NCBI GenBank assembly: GCA_016705335.1
Contig: JADIYN010000035.1
Coordinates: 1-52,488, forward strand
Direction of reading: 5' to 3'
Source of the DNA: Draconibacterium sp.
GTDB taxonomy: Bacteria > Bacteroidota > Bacteroidia > Bacteroidales > Prolixibacteraceae
DNA length: 52,488 bases
In this document: positions 18,672 to 27,920 of the stretch, piece by piece
How the letters are laid out: each line of letters opens with the position of its first letter
Numbering within the stretch: position 1 is the first letter of the stretch
Position numbers and translations under genes: made by a program
Notes under the pieces: generated by a model
What the model was told of the DNA's origin: nothing
The model's database searches: none
The model's input: the letters and a program-made list of their open reading frames with translations, nothing else

Positions 18672-20435
18672 ATGGTAATGCAAAAGAGAGGAACAAATTA
18701 TCTGAAAAATAAATTAGAATTGGCGTTTGTAAAAACTATTTACAAAGTCATTTTGACAATTCTTACATTGTTTATTTTTAATACCGGATTAAAAAGCCAA
18801 ACCAGCTACGACATAGTAATTTATGGAGGAACTTCTGCGGGTATTTCAGCGGCAATACAAAGTTCCCGAATGGGAAAATCGGTAGTATTGATTGAACCGA
18901 CACAACGAATTGGAGGATTAACTACAGGTGGTTTAGGCCAGACCGACATAGGAAACAAGCAGGCCATTGGGGGAATTTCGCGTGAATTCTATCAGAACAT
19001 CAAAAAATATTATGATGATCCAATCAACTGGAAATGGCAGACAAAAGAGGAATACAGCGATGGTGGTCAGACCAAAACATCAGTAGGTGAAGATGCCATG
19101 TGGACATTTGAACCTTCAGCAGCACTGAAGATTTATCAAAAAATGATTGACGCTGAAAACATTAAACTGGTTTATGGTGAACAACTCAACCGCAAAAACG
19201 GAGTAAAAAAACAGGGTGCAAAAATCATTGAAATAGAAATGGAAAATGGTAATTCATACAAGGGCAAAATGTTTATCGATGCAACTTACGAAGGTGATTT
19301 ATTGGCCACAGCGGGAGTGAGTTATACCGTTGGACGTGAATCAAACAGCGATTACGGCGAAACCTTAAACGGCGTTCAGGCCAACGATTTTAGCATTACT
19401 TTACGCGGAACGGTTTCGAGAAACAGTGCAAATCATAATTTTATTGACGGTGTTGATCCGTACATTGTTAAAGGAGACCCTTCAAGCGGATTATTGCCTT
19501 TTATTACAAAAGGTGGTCCCGGAATAGATGGACGGGGAGACAAAGGTATTCAGGCTTATTGTTTCAGGATGACACTTACCAACCATCCTGAAAACAGAAT
19601 TCCGTTTGAAAAACCGGAGAATTATAATGAACAGGATTTTGAACTTCTTTTCAGAAATTATGAAGCAGCAGTAGGCCCGGTTGAAAAAATGTATTCATAT
19701 GGCGACCCGCTGGTTCCATGGATAAATTCAGCCATGCCCAACCGGAAAACCGACACAAATAATCAAAAAGGATTTTCAACTGATTTTATTGGTCAGAACT
19801 GGGATTATCCGGAAGCTTCGTATAAAGAACGTGAAAAGATTTTGGAACGCCACAGATCTTATCAAAAAGGACTGATGTGGACACTGGCATATCATCCGCG
19901 TATTCCTGAAAAAGTGAGGGATGCAGTTTCAAAATGGGGAACCTGTAAAGATGAATATGAAAGAGAAGACGGATGGCAGCAGCAATTATATGTACGTGAA
20001 GCACGCCGGATGATTAGCAGTTATGTGATGACGCAGAAAAATTGTGAGGGATTCCTAATAGCTGAAGATCCGGTTGGTCTTGGCGCGTACGGAATGGATT
20101 CGCACCAGGTACAGCGGTATGTCGATGCCAATGGTTTTGTACAAAACGAAGGAAATGTGGAAGCTTCTGTTCCAGGTCCCTACCCGATTAGTTACCGTTC
20201 AATTGTTCCTAAAAAAGAAGAATGTACAAATCTTGTAGTTCCTGTTTGTGTTAGTTCCACGCATATTGCTTTTGGCTCAATTCGTATGGAACCCGTTTTT
20301 ATGGTACTCGGACAATCAGCAGCAACTGCAGCATCCCTCGCAATCGATAATCAGGTTGATATTCAAAATGTTAATTATTCGGAACTTAAAAATCTCCTGT
20401 TAAAAAATAAACAGGTTTTAATACATCAGCCTTAA
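18672..20435 (+). CDS. Secreted FAD-dependent oxidoreductase, paralogue 1
   Basis: A 587-residue PF12831-type flavoprotein. A hydrophobic signal segment at about residues 22-42 ends GLKSQ, then comes the FAD motif VIYGGTSAGISAAIQS and IGGLTTGGLGQTDIGN. The C-terminal block CVSSTHIAFGSIRMEPVFM is shared nearly verbatim with the next gene, so the two are a duplicated pair. The first methionine is uncertain (MVMQ or MQKR). Substrate unknown; family members are common beside sugar and polyol catabolic genes. Confidence 0.82.
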   Translation: MVMQKRGTNYLKNKLELAFVKTIYKVILTILTLFIFNTGLKSQTSYDIVIYGGTSAGISAAIQSSRMGKSVVLIEPTQRIGGLTTGGLGQTDIGNKQAIGGISREFYQNIKKYYDDPINWKWQTKEEYSDGGQTKTSVGEDAMWTFEPSAALKIYQKMIDAENIKLVYGEQLNRKNGVKKQGAKIIEIEMENGNSYKGKMFIDATYEGDLLATAGVSYTVGRESNSDYGETLNGVQANDFSITLRGTVSRNSANHNFIDGVDPYIVKGDPSSGLLPFITKGGPGIDGRGDKGIQAYCFRMTLTNHPENRIPFEKPENYNEQDFELLFRNYEAAVGPVEKMYSYGDPLVPWINSAMPNRKTDTNNQKGFSTDFIGQNWDYPEASYKEREKILERHRSYQKGLMWTLAYHPRIPEKVRDAVSKWGTCKDEYEREDGWQQQLYVREARRMISSYVMTQKNCEGFLIAEDPVGLGAYGMDSHQVQRYVDANGFVQNEGNVEASVPGPYPISYRSIVPKKEECTNLVVPVCVSSTHIAFGSIRMEPVFMVLGQSAATAASLAIDNQVDIQNVNYSELKNLLLKNKQVLIHQP

Positions 20436-20623
20436 ATAGTACAAATACATGAAACGACAGGCAAATTTTCCACACACTTGTCCGCTTTTAATCGGGAGAT
20501 GGATCATTATAGAGCAAGTTCCATCGAATTCTTTTAAAAATTAACAATTATAATGAGATGAAAATATTCTTTATTTACAGAACCTTCCTTTAATTTTGAA
20601 CCAGTGAATAAAACTTAAATATT

Positions 20624-22282
20624 ATGAAACAAATTCTTGCAATTTTCTTTTTAACATCAATCTTCTACGGATGTAATTCACCACAAAAAAATGAAAACTC
20701 TTTTAGCGCCGATGTTATAATTTACGGAGGAACTTCAGGAGCAATAACAGCAGCGGTAGAAGTTATCCAATCGGGAAAGTCAGTCATTGTAGTTTCGCCC
20801 GATAAACATTTGGGTGGATTATCAGCAGGCGGATTGGGTTACACCGATACAGGAAATAAATCGGTAATTGGCGGTCTTTCCCGCGAATTTTACCACCGGG
20901 TATGGTTACATTACAACGATTCGGCTGCCTGGGTGTGGCAAAAACACAGCGAATATGGAAACAAAGGCCAGGGTACAGTTGCCATGGATGGCGAAAACCG
21001 CACTATGTGGATTTTTGAACCTCACGTTGCAGAACAGGTTTTTGAAGATTTTGTAAGCGAAAACAACATTACAATTTACCGCGATGAATGGCTGGATCGT
21101 GAAAATGGAGTTGTTAAAACCGATGGCAAAATTGAGTCATTCAAAACAATTTCAGGTAAAATATTTTCAGGTAAAATGTTTATTGATGCCACTTATGAAG
21201 GCGATTTAATGGCAGAAGCAGGTGTGAGTTACCATGTTGGCCGCGAAAGCACTACCCAGTACAACGAACAATGGAACGGCGTTCAAACCGGAGTTTTGCA
21301 CCACGGACACTGGTTTAAATCAAAAATATCACCCTATAAAATTCCCGGCGACTCAACCAGCGGAGTTTTGCCGCTTATTTCAACAGAATATCCAGGCGAT
21401 TACGGTGCAGGCGATAATAAAATTCAGGCGTTCTGTTTCCGCACCTGCATGACCAACCACGATGAAAACCGCTTACCATTCCCAAAACCTGCAAATTACG
21501 ATTCAACCCAGTATGAATTGCTTGTTCGTGTTTTCGAAACAGGTAGAAAAGATTGGTTTGACAAATTCGATGATATTCCCAATAAAAAAACAGATACAAA
21601 TAATCATGGCCCGTTTAGCAGCGATAATATCGGGAAGAATTACGATTATCCGGAAGCCAGTTACGAACGCCGGCAGGAAATTATAAAAGAACACGAAAAT
21701 TATCAGAAAGGACTTTTATGGTTTGTTGCAAACGATCCGCGGGTTCCGGAAGATATAAGAAAAAAAAAGGCTACATGGGGATTGGCAAAAGACGAATTTA
21801 CAGACAATGGTAACTGGCCGCACCAGATCTATGTGCGCGAAGCCCGGCGTATGATTGGCGAATATGTAACCACTGAAAACGACGTTTTGCTGAAGCGTGA
21901 AGTTCCAAATCCTGTTGGAATGGGTTCGTATGCAATGGATTCACACAATGTACAACGGTATATTACACCCGAAGGATATGTACAAAACGAAGGCGATATT
22001 GGAATTGCGCCTCCTGCACCCTACTCCATTTCATACGGATCTATTGTTCCGAAGAAAGAGGAATGCACAAATTTACTTGTTCCTGTTTGTGTATCATCAA
22101 GCCACATTGCCTTTGGTTCAATTCGTATGGAACCGGTTTTTATGATACTCGGACAATCTGCAGCTACAGCAGCTTGTATGTCAATCGATAAAAATATTTC
22201 GGTACAGGAGATTTCCTATGATGAATTACAAAAGGAATTGTTGAATAAAAATCAAATACTTACTTTAGAACAGTTGAAATAA
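20624..22282 (+). CDS. FAD-dependent oxidoreductase lipoprotein, paralogue 2
   Basis: A 552-residue paralogue of the preceding flavoprotein. The N-terminus is a lipoprotein signal with the lipobox at FYGC (Cys17), so it should be membrane-anchored. FAD motif: IYGGTSGAITAAVEV, then LGGLSAGGLGYTDTGN. The C-terminal block CVSSSHIAFGSIRMEPVFM matches the neighbour. It is separated from the neighbour by 188 nt in which I see nothing else, and is followed 34 nt later by cstA. The differing export signals of the pair suggest division of labour. Confidence 0.82.
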   Translation: MKQILAIFFLTSIFYGCNSPQKNENSFSADVIIYGGTSGAITAAVEVIQSGKSVIVVSPDKHLGGLSAGGLGYTDTGNKSVIGGLSREFYHRVWLHYNDSAAWVWQKHSEYGNKGQGTVAMDGENRTMWIFEPHVAEQVFEDFVSENNITIYRDEWLDRENGVVKTDGKIESFKTISGKIFSGKMFIDATYEGDLMAEAGVSYHVGRESTTQYNEQWNGVQTGVLHHGHWFKSKISPYKIPGDSTSGVLPLISTEYPGDYGAGDNKIQAFCFRTCMTNHDENRLPFPKPANYDSTQYELLVRVFETGRKDWFDKFDDIPNKKTDTNNHGPFSSDNIGKNYDYPEASYERRQEIIKEHENYQKGLLWFVANDPRVPEDIRKKKATWGLAKDEFTDNGNWPHQIYVREARRMIGEYVTTENDVLLKREVPNPVGMGSYAMDSHNVQRYITPEGYVQNEGDIGIAPPAPYSISYGSIVPKKEECTNLLVPVCVSSSHIAFGSIRMEPVFMILGQSAATAACMSIDKNISVQEISYDELQKELLNKNQILTLEQLK

Positions 22283-22316
22283 AACAAATTATTTCCGGTT
22301 AAAATTTGTAGATTTT

Positions 22317-23783
22317 ATGATCACTTTTATAATATCAATAATCGTTTTATTACTGGGATATTTTTTCTATTCCAAAATTATTGAACGGATTCAGGGTATT
22401 GATGAAACCCGTGAAACTCCTGCCATCAGTATGAAAGACGGTGTGGATTATATGCCGATGCCCTGGTGGAGAATTTTTCTGATCCAGTTTCTGAACATTG
22501 CCGGGTTGGGACCTATTTTTGGTGCGGTGGCAGGCGCAATGTGGGGTCCGGTTGCATTTCTGTGGATAGTTTTGGGTTCGGTGTTTGCCGGTGCCGTTCA
22601 CGATTATTTCTCAGGAATGCTTTCGATTAAACACAAAGGATTAAGCATTACCGAAATTGTGGGTATTTATATGGGTGTTGGAACCAAACAATTTATGCGG
22701 GGTTTTACTGTTTTGCTGATGGTAATTGTTGGTGCCGTTTTTATAATGGGACCTGCAAAAATATTGTCGGGATTAACTCCTGATCTTGCAACAATGACAT
22801 TTTGGGTGTGGGTTGTTTTTATTTATTATATATTGGCTACCATGTTGCCTATAGACAAACTCATCGGACGAATTTATCCGGTATTTGGAGCTGCCCTGGT
22901 ATTTATGGCTTTAGGATTAATTATCGCTTTGTTTGCAAAAGGGTATCATATTCCTGAATTGAATTTTGCAAGTATTCATAACTATCATGTCGATACCGAG
23001 AAATTTCCAATATTTCCCATGTTGTTTATCACCATTGCGTGTGGAGCCATTTCAGGATTTCATGCTACACAATCACCTTTGATGGCGCGCTGTTTAACAA
23101 ATGAGAAATACGGACGCCGTGTTTTTTATGGTGCTATGATTACTGAAGGTGTTGTTGCACTGATTTGGGCAGCAATTGGGATGAGTTTTTACGGGGGTGT
23201 TCTGCAACTCAATGAAGTTATGAATGCCCACGATGGAAATGCTGCTTTTATAGTAAATGAAATTTCCAATTCGCTGCTGGGTAAATTTGGCGGATTTCTG
23301 GCATTGCTTGGTGTTGTTGCAGCGCCAATAACTTCGGGAGATACTGCGTTTAGAAGCGCCCGTTTGATTGTTGCCGATTTTCTGAATTACAAACAGGGGC
23401 CAATAAAAAACCGACTTTTTGTTAGTATTCCATTATTTGTCATTGGTTTTTTTCTGACCCAAATTGACTTCAGTATTATCTGGCGGTATTTTGCATGGTC
23501 GAATCAAACACTTGCAATGATTGTACTTTGGACAATCACGGTTTACCTGGCTCAGGAACGGAAATTTTACTGGGTGACTTTAATACCTGCTGTTTTCATG
23601 ACAGCAGTTACATCCACATATTTACTTTTTGCACCTGAAGGGTTTTCACTTTCAAAAGAGATTTCGTATTCTGTTGGCGCGTTTATTTCACTGGCAGCTT
23701 TACTGGGATTTTTTATATATGTGAGGAAAATCAGGAAAATTTATTTCAACAATGGTTTAACTGTTTCTGCCCATTTCAAATAG
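22317..23783 (+). CDS. cstA: CstA family carbon starvation/pyruvate transporter
   Basis: A 488-residue polytopic membrane protein with the CstA N-terminal signatures (DYMPMPWWRIF, GLGPIFGAVAGAMWGP, GAVHDYFSGMLS) and GDTAFRSARLI later. CstA-type proteins move pyruvate or peptides. At 488 residues it is the shorter Bacteroidota form rather than the about 700-residue enterobacterial one. It follows three FAD oxidoreductases on the same strand, so it might import an oxidised product. Its end overlaps by 43 nt the convergent esterase gene. Confidence 0.88.
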   Translation: MITFIISIIVLLLGYFFYSKIIERIQGIDETRETPAISMKDGVDYMPMPWWRIFLIQFLNIAGLGPIFGAVAGAMWGPVAFLWIVLGSVFAGAVHDYFSGMLSIKHKGLSITEIVGIYMGVGTKQFMRGFTVLLMVIVGAVFIMGPAKILSGLTPDLATMTFWVWVVFIYYILATMLPIDKLIGRIYPVFGAALVFMALGLIIALFAKGYHIPELNFASIHNYHVDTEKFPIFPMLFITIACGAISGFHATQSPLMARCLTNEKYGRRVFYGAMITEGVVALIWAAIGMSFYGGVLQLNEVMNAHDGNAAFIVNEISNSLLGKFGGFLALLGVVAAPITSGDTAFRSARLIVADFLNYKQGPIKNRLFVSIPLFVIGFFLTQIDFSIIWRYFAWSNQTLAMIVLWTITVYLAQERKFYWVTLIPAVFMTAVTSTYLLFAPEGFSLSKEISYSVGAFISLAALLGFFIYVRKIRKIYFNNGLTVSAHFK

Positions 23784-24404
23784 CCGTCACCCAATAAATG
23801 CAAACCATCGTTGGTAAATTCAGGGATTTAGTAAATCTGTTCCGGGTGTTACCAGTTGGCTGTATAAATCAACAAAGTAAAAGCCATTTTCACTGCACCA
23901 TTTTTGAAGTTCGGAATTGATAAAAAGCACCTCTGCTCCCTTGTTTACGTGATTTTCAAATTTCCCGAATGAAGCATTTACAGGAAAAATACTCTGAACA
24001 TAAACCTTGGTTTTTGGCGAAGCTGAACGGATATTTTCAGCGATTTTACAAATGCCGGCAAAAACTGAATCCTTTGAAATACCGCGTGCAAGATCGTTTA
24101 TTCCAATCAGCAAAAACACCTTTATAGGTTTCGAACGGGTAACTTCATCAAGTCTGAAAAGTACACCTTCAGTAACATCGCCGCTGATTCCACGGTTTTT
24201 ACAATGTTTGTTGCTGAACAATTCAATCCACTCGCTTCCATCGGTAATAATGTTTCCAAGGAAAACGATTTCTTTTTTTGTATCGGGAAGAAGTTCAAAC
24301 AACGTGCGACGCTGGTTGTAATATGTTCCAAATTTTTCGCTTTGTGCGAATGCCGAAATTCCAATAAAAATGGCCAGTAAAAGTAAGTTCGCTTTATGTT
24401 TCAT
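23741..24404 (-). CDS. SGNH/GDSL hydrolase with substituted nucleophile (one frameshift)
   Basis: A secreted SGNH-fold esterase-like protein, last gene of the sialic acid operon. The signal peptide ends SAFAQ. Block II (GISGD), block III (GIND) and block V (DGLHL) are visible. Block I reads FLGNIITDG where the family has GNSIT: the nucleophilic serine is isoleucine (ATT; AGT would be one base away). The frame stops at 23820, and removing one C from CCC near 23823 extends it through EFTNDGLHLLGDGY to 23741, giving 220 residues. Sialate O-deacetylation would suit the operon, but with this residue it may be inactive or the base may be an error. Confidence 0.72.
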
Positions 24405-25683
24405 AAGATTTTTTGATTGAATAACAATCTTCTTTTTTATCGGCAAATTTAGGTTTTAACATGGTTAACTGCAACAAAACAGCTGCTGCAACCGGAATTG
24501 CCAGCAAAGCCATATCATGTCCCAGATTCCCCGAATCGGTTGATTTACCAAGAAATTCTGTTACAGCTGCACCTGCAAAAACACCTGTTAAATTCATCAG
24601 TCCATAACCGGCAGCACGATGTCGTGGCGAAACAAACTGACATAAAATGGGCATGTTATTGGCATCGAACATTCCAAAACCAACTCCGAACAAAACACCA
24701 CCGCCAATAATTCCAATGATTCCGGTACCAAAACCAAAAAGAATAAGTGCAGGAATCAGTAAACCCAAACCGATTGCACCTGTAAAAATACGTCCACGTA
24801 ATTTTTTTTGAATCCAGCGATCGGCCAGAATTCCTCCAAAAATTACACCGATAAAAGATGAAACTGCAATTGTGATTGTTGCCATTGGACCTGCTTGTGC
24901 CATCTCAATTCCAAGGCTTTCAGAGAACAAAGTAGGTAGCCAGTTTTTAGTTGCCCAGCCCGGAAAACTCGGTGCGGCAAAATAAAACAGGATTACCCAG
25001 AAACTAATCGTCCCAAGCAACATCCCCAAACTATTTTTTATGGAATGAAAACCACTGAGTTTGTTTTGTACATTTACTACTGCCTTTTTTGAAATCTCAC
25101 GGTCAGTACTTTCACGCAGAAATACGATTAAAATTAAACTATACACAATCCCAATCAACCCAAAAGAATGAAAAGCAGTTTGCCACGAAAAATTACTGGC
25201 CACAGTTGCACCAAAACCGCCAATTGCCTGGCCAAAATATAACCCGGTCATATGGATTCCGATTGCCAGCGAACGTGTGCCTTCCTTGTGATAATCGGCA
25301 ATTAAAGCTAGTGCTGCCGGGATGTAAAATGCTTCGCTTACGCCCATTATTGCGCGCAAAATATACAAAACTTGAAAATTTGTAGCATATCCCATTGTTA
25401 ATGTTACTCCCGACCAAACCGCCAAACTGCCAACAATCAGCCATTTTCTGTTAATTCGGTCGGCAATTAATCCGGCAACAGGGCTCATTAAACCGTAAAT
25501 CCAAAGGAAAATTGCCATTAACCGTCCAAAATTTTCAGCGGTTTCCAGTTCGTAAATATCAACCATCATCGATACTTTCATTGTCGAAAGCATTTGCCTG
25601 TCCATGTAATTAAGCAGTGCAACTACCCACAATAAGCCAACAACTACCCAGGGATAAAATGATTTTGATTTGGTTTGTGTCAT
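24394..25683 (-). CDS. MFS transporter, probable sialic acid importer
   Basis: A 429-residue major facilitator with about twelve hydrophobic segments. It has NYMDRQMLSTM in helix 1, the loop 2-3 signature AGLIADRINRKW and a related GGILADRWIQKK in the second half. It is of the anion:cation symporter/hexuronate-like type. It overlaps the downstream esterase start by 11 nt and follows the epimerase after a 106-nt gap holding a REP-like hairpin. The location in a lyase-epimerase-transporter order, as in the nanLET cluster of Bacteroides fragilis, supports N-acetylneuraminate as substrate (inference). Confidence 0.83.
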   Translation of the reverse strand: MTQTKSKSFYPWVVVGLLWVVALLNYMDRQMLSTMKVSMMVDIYELETAENFGRLMAIFLWIYGLMSPVAGLIADRINRKWLIVGSLAVWSGVTLTMGYATNFQVLYILRAIMGVSEAFYIPAALALIADYHKEGTRSLAIGIHMTGLYFGQAIGGFGATVASNFSWQTAFHSFGLIGIVYSLILIVFLRESTDREISKKAVVNVQNKLSGFHSIKNSLGMLLGTISFWVILFYFAAPSFPGWATKNWLPTLFSESLGIEMAQAGPMATITIAVSSFIGVIFGGILADRWIQKKLRGRIFTGAIGLGLLIPALILFGFGTGIIGIIGGGVLFGVGFGMFDANNMPILCQFVSPRHRAAGYGLMNLTGVFAGAAVTEFLGKSTDSGNLGHDMALLAIPVAAAVLLQLTMLKPKFADKKEDCYSIKKSYET

Positions 25684-25723
25684 CTTGATATTTTATTGTT
25701 GTTTAAACGCTGACAGGTCTATG

Positions 25724-25780
25724 GACGCTGTCAGGTTTTTCGATCAGCAGACTTGTCAGCGTCGAAAACCTGACAACGTC
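25724..25780. repeat. REP-like hairpin within the sialic acid operon
   Basis: GACGCTGTCAGGTTTT at 25724-25739 pairs with AAAACCTGACAACGTC at 25765-25780 with one mismatch. Further half-copies of the motif (CGCTGACAGGT at 25708-25718 and CTTGTCAGCGTCG nearby) give alternative pairings. No T-run follows on the minus strand. It separates the epimerase from the transporter and may lower or stabilise downstream transcript. Confidence 0.55.
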
Positions 25781-25789
25781 AAAATAACA

Positions 25790-26959
25790 TTAATCTAATT
25801 TCTCCAATGTTTTCCACACCTGATACAACCCCCGCGGAACATGAAAACATCCTTTCCATTTTCCACCTTTTAAGGGTAGCAAAACTTCGCCCTGTCGGTT
25901 TAAATAGCCAAACCATTCGGCATATTCCGGGTCGGCAAAATGCGACCATGTATAATTGTGCACTTTTTCGAACCACTGCAAACACTCCCTGTTTCCTGTA
26001 AGATGGTAGGCTTTTATCAAGCTGATCAGGGTTTCAATATGAACCCACCAAAGTTTTTGGTCCCACTCCAACTGCTGCGGAGGAAAGCCTTTTATATCAA
26101 GAAAATAGAAAATGCCGCCGTACTTTTCGTCCCATCCATACTTTAAGGTTTTTAGCAAAATTTGAACGGCTTTTTCCATCAAATCCTTGTTTTTCAAGCG
26201 GTCGGCCAAATCCATGATAAACCACATTGCTTCAATGGCATGACCCGGATTTAAAAGTCGTCCTTCAAACGAATCGGAAAAACTGCCGTCGGGATTAACG
26301 TTTTCAAAAATCAGCCCTGAATTTTCATCATAAAAAACTTCCATTACTTCATGAATGACAGTTTCGATTGTTTGTTTAACCAATTCAGGTTCAAGTAAAT
26401 GCTCGATCTCAAGCGACAAATTGCACAAAATCATAGGTAACGAAAAGCCTTTTAACGGACGTGTACCGGGAAATGCCTTGTTGTATTTTCCTTTGGGATT
26501 ATCGCTTTTATTCAGAATATTTTGAAAAGTTTGTTTGGCAATTTCAGCGTGTTCCTTGTTTCCGGTGGCTTTGTACAATTGTCCAAAAGCCATGCAGGCA
26601 AAGCAATCGGAAAAAATATTGTAGGGTTGAATCAATGGTTTGCCTTGTCGGGTGAGTGAAAAATACCAGTTCCCATCGGCATCTTTTGCATGTTTTTTCA
26701 GGAATTCTGCTCCATGAAGTGCCATTTCAAGCCATTCCGGTTTCTGTTCCACATTATTGTAAAGCGATGAAAACATCCAAACTTCACGTGCCTGTAACCA
26801 TATAAATTTATCGGTATCGAAAACTTTTCCTTCGCGGTCGAGACAGGTAAAATAACCGCCAAATTCTTCATCTTTTGAGTGGTTGAGCCAAAACGGGATA
26901 ACCTTGTCGAACAGTTCTGATTTGTATTTTTGAGCGAGTAAATTAAATTCAGGTAACAT
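25790..26959 (-). CDS. N-acylglucosamine 2-epimerase (AGE family)
   Basis: A 389-residue (alpha/alpha)6-barrel epimerase of the AGE/renin-binding-protein family. Expected to turn N-acetylmannosamine into N-acetylglucosamine after sialic acid cleavage. Visible family blocks are DREGKVFDTDKFIWLQAREV, GHAIEAMWFIMDL with the catalytic-region histidine, and LWWVHIETLISLIKAY. No signal peptide, so cytoplasmic. It lies 37 nt downstream of the lyase gene. In Bacteroidota this family replaces the unrelated NanE of enterobacteria. Confidence 0.88.
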   Translation of the reverse strand: MLPEFNLLAQKYKSELFDKVIPFWLNHSKDEEFGGYFTCLDREGKVFDTDKFIWLQAREVWMFSSLYNNVEQKPEWLEMALHGAEFLKKHAKDADGNWYFSLTRQGKPLIQPYNIFSDCFACMAFGQLYKATGNKEHAEIAKQTFQNILNKSDNPKGKYNKAFPGTRPLKGFSLPMILCNLSLEIEHLLEPELVKQTIETVIHEVMEVFYDENSGLIFENVNPDGSFSDSFEGRLLNPGHAIEAMWFIMDLADRLKNKDLMEKAVQILLKTLKYGWDEKYGGIFYFLDIKGFPPQQLEWDQKLWWVHIETLISLIKAYHLTGNRECLQWFEKVHNYTWSHFADPEYAEWFGYLNRQGEVLLPLKGGKWKGCFHVPRGLYQVWKTLEKLD

Positions 26960-26996
26960 AAATCATTTCATTTATAATTATTTCGTACCAACATTT

Positions 26997-27914
26997 TCAA
27001 AGCACTGAAAACAAATTTTCCATATCCAGCGCTTTTACATCCTTTTTAAATTCTTCAAAACTTTCCGCAGTCATATTTTTAATGGGTAGCCTGAATTCTC
27101 CACAATCGAAATCAATGTATTTCATAAATGCTTTTCCTGTGGCAATTCCGCCATATTTTCCCAAAAGGCGGATCATATCAATTGATTGCTGCTGCAAATT
27201 TCTGGTCTGAGGTAAATTGCCTTTATCAAATGCTTCAATTAGCCGATAATAAAGCGGTGCCGCATAATTATACGTACTTCCAACACCACCACGCACACCT
27301 AAAACAAGTGCTGAGAGCAGGTTTTCATCGCGCCCCCAAAGCATATCAAATTTTCCGTTTTCAAAATTTAAACAGGTTTGAAAATCCATAAAATCTTCAT
27401 GGGTGAATTTAATCCCGGCCAGGTTTGGAATCGTTGGTGCCGCTGCTTTTAAGAAATCAAACATTGGAACATAACAACCTGTTAGTACGGGAATATGGTA
27501 AAAATAGACCGGCATTTGAGGAACAGCTTCAGCAATTTTTGCACAGAATTCTGCCAACTGAACTGCATTTCCGGGTTTGAAATAATAGGGCGCTAAAATG
27601 GCGATAGCGTCAACACCTGCTTCCTCAGAATGTTTCGCTGTTTCAATACATTCAACAAAAGAGGTTCCTCCAACTAAATTAATGATTTTCAACTCATTGT
27701 TTTTAGGTTTTTGTGCAGCCCACATTTCTGTAATTTTTGCTTTCTCTTTTTGCGAAAGCGATACTCCTTCGCCGGTTGAACCATTTATAAATGCGCCTGC
27801 AATTTTATTTTTACTGAGTAAATCAAAATATGCAGGTATTTTATCGTACACAACTTCGCCTTTATTATCAAATGGTGCAAACGGCGCAGCTATTAATCCT
27901 TCAATTTTATTCAT
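26997..27914 (-). CDS. nanA: N-acetylneuraminate lyase
   Basis: A class I aldolase of the DHDPS/NAL family, 305 residues, cytoplasmic. It splits N-acetylneuraminate to pyruvate and N-acetylmannosamine. Visible signatures are GSTGEGVSLS, the tyrosine motif YFYHIPVLTG, and the Schiff-base lysine in LAGIKFTHED. The YxHIP and GIKFT forms favour NAL over dihydrodipicolinate synthase, as do the sialidase 6 nt upstream and the epimerase 37 nt downstream. Confidence 0.9.
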   Translation of the reverse strand: MNKIEGLIAAPFAPFDNKGEVVYDKIPAYFDLLSKNKIAGAFINGSTGEGVSLSQKEKAKITEMWAAQKPKNNELKIINLVGGTSFVECIETAKHSEEAGVDAIAILAPYYFKPGNAVQLAEFCAKIAEAVPQMPVYFYHIPVLTGCYVPMFDFLKAAAPTIPNLAGIKFTHEDFMDFQTCLNFENGKFDMLWGRDENLLSALVLGVRGGVGSTYNYAAPLYYRLIEAFDKGNLPQTRNLQQQSIDMIRLLGKYGGIATGKAFMKYIDFDCGEFRLPIKNMTAESFEEFKKDVKALDMENLFSVL

Positions 27915-27920
27915 GTTAAT

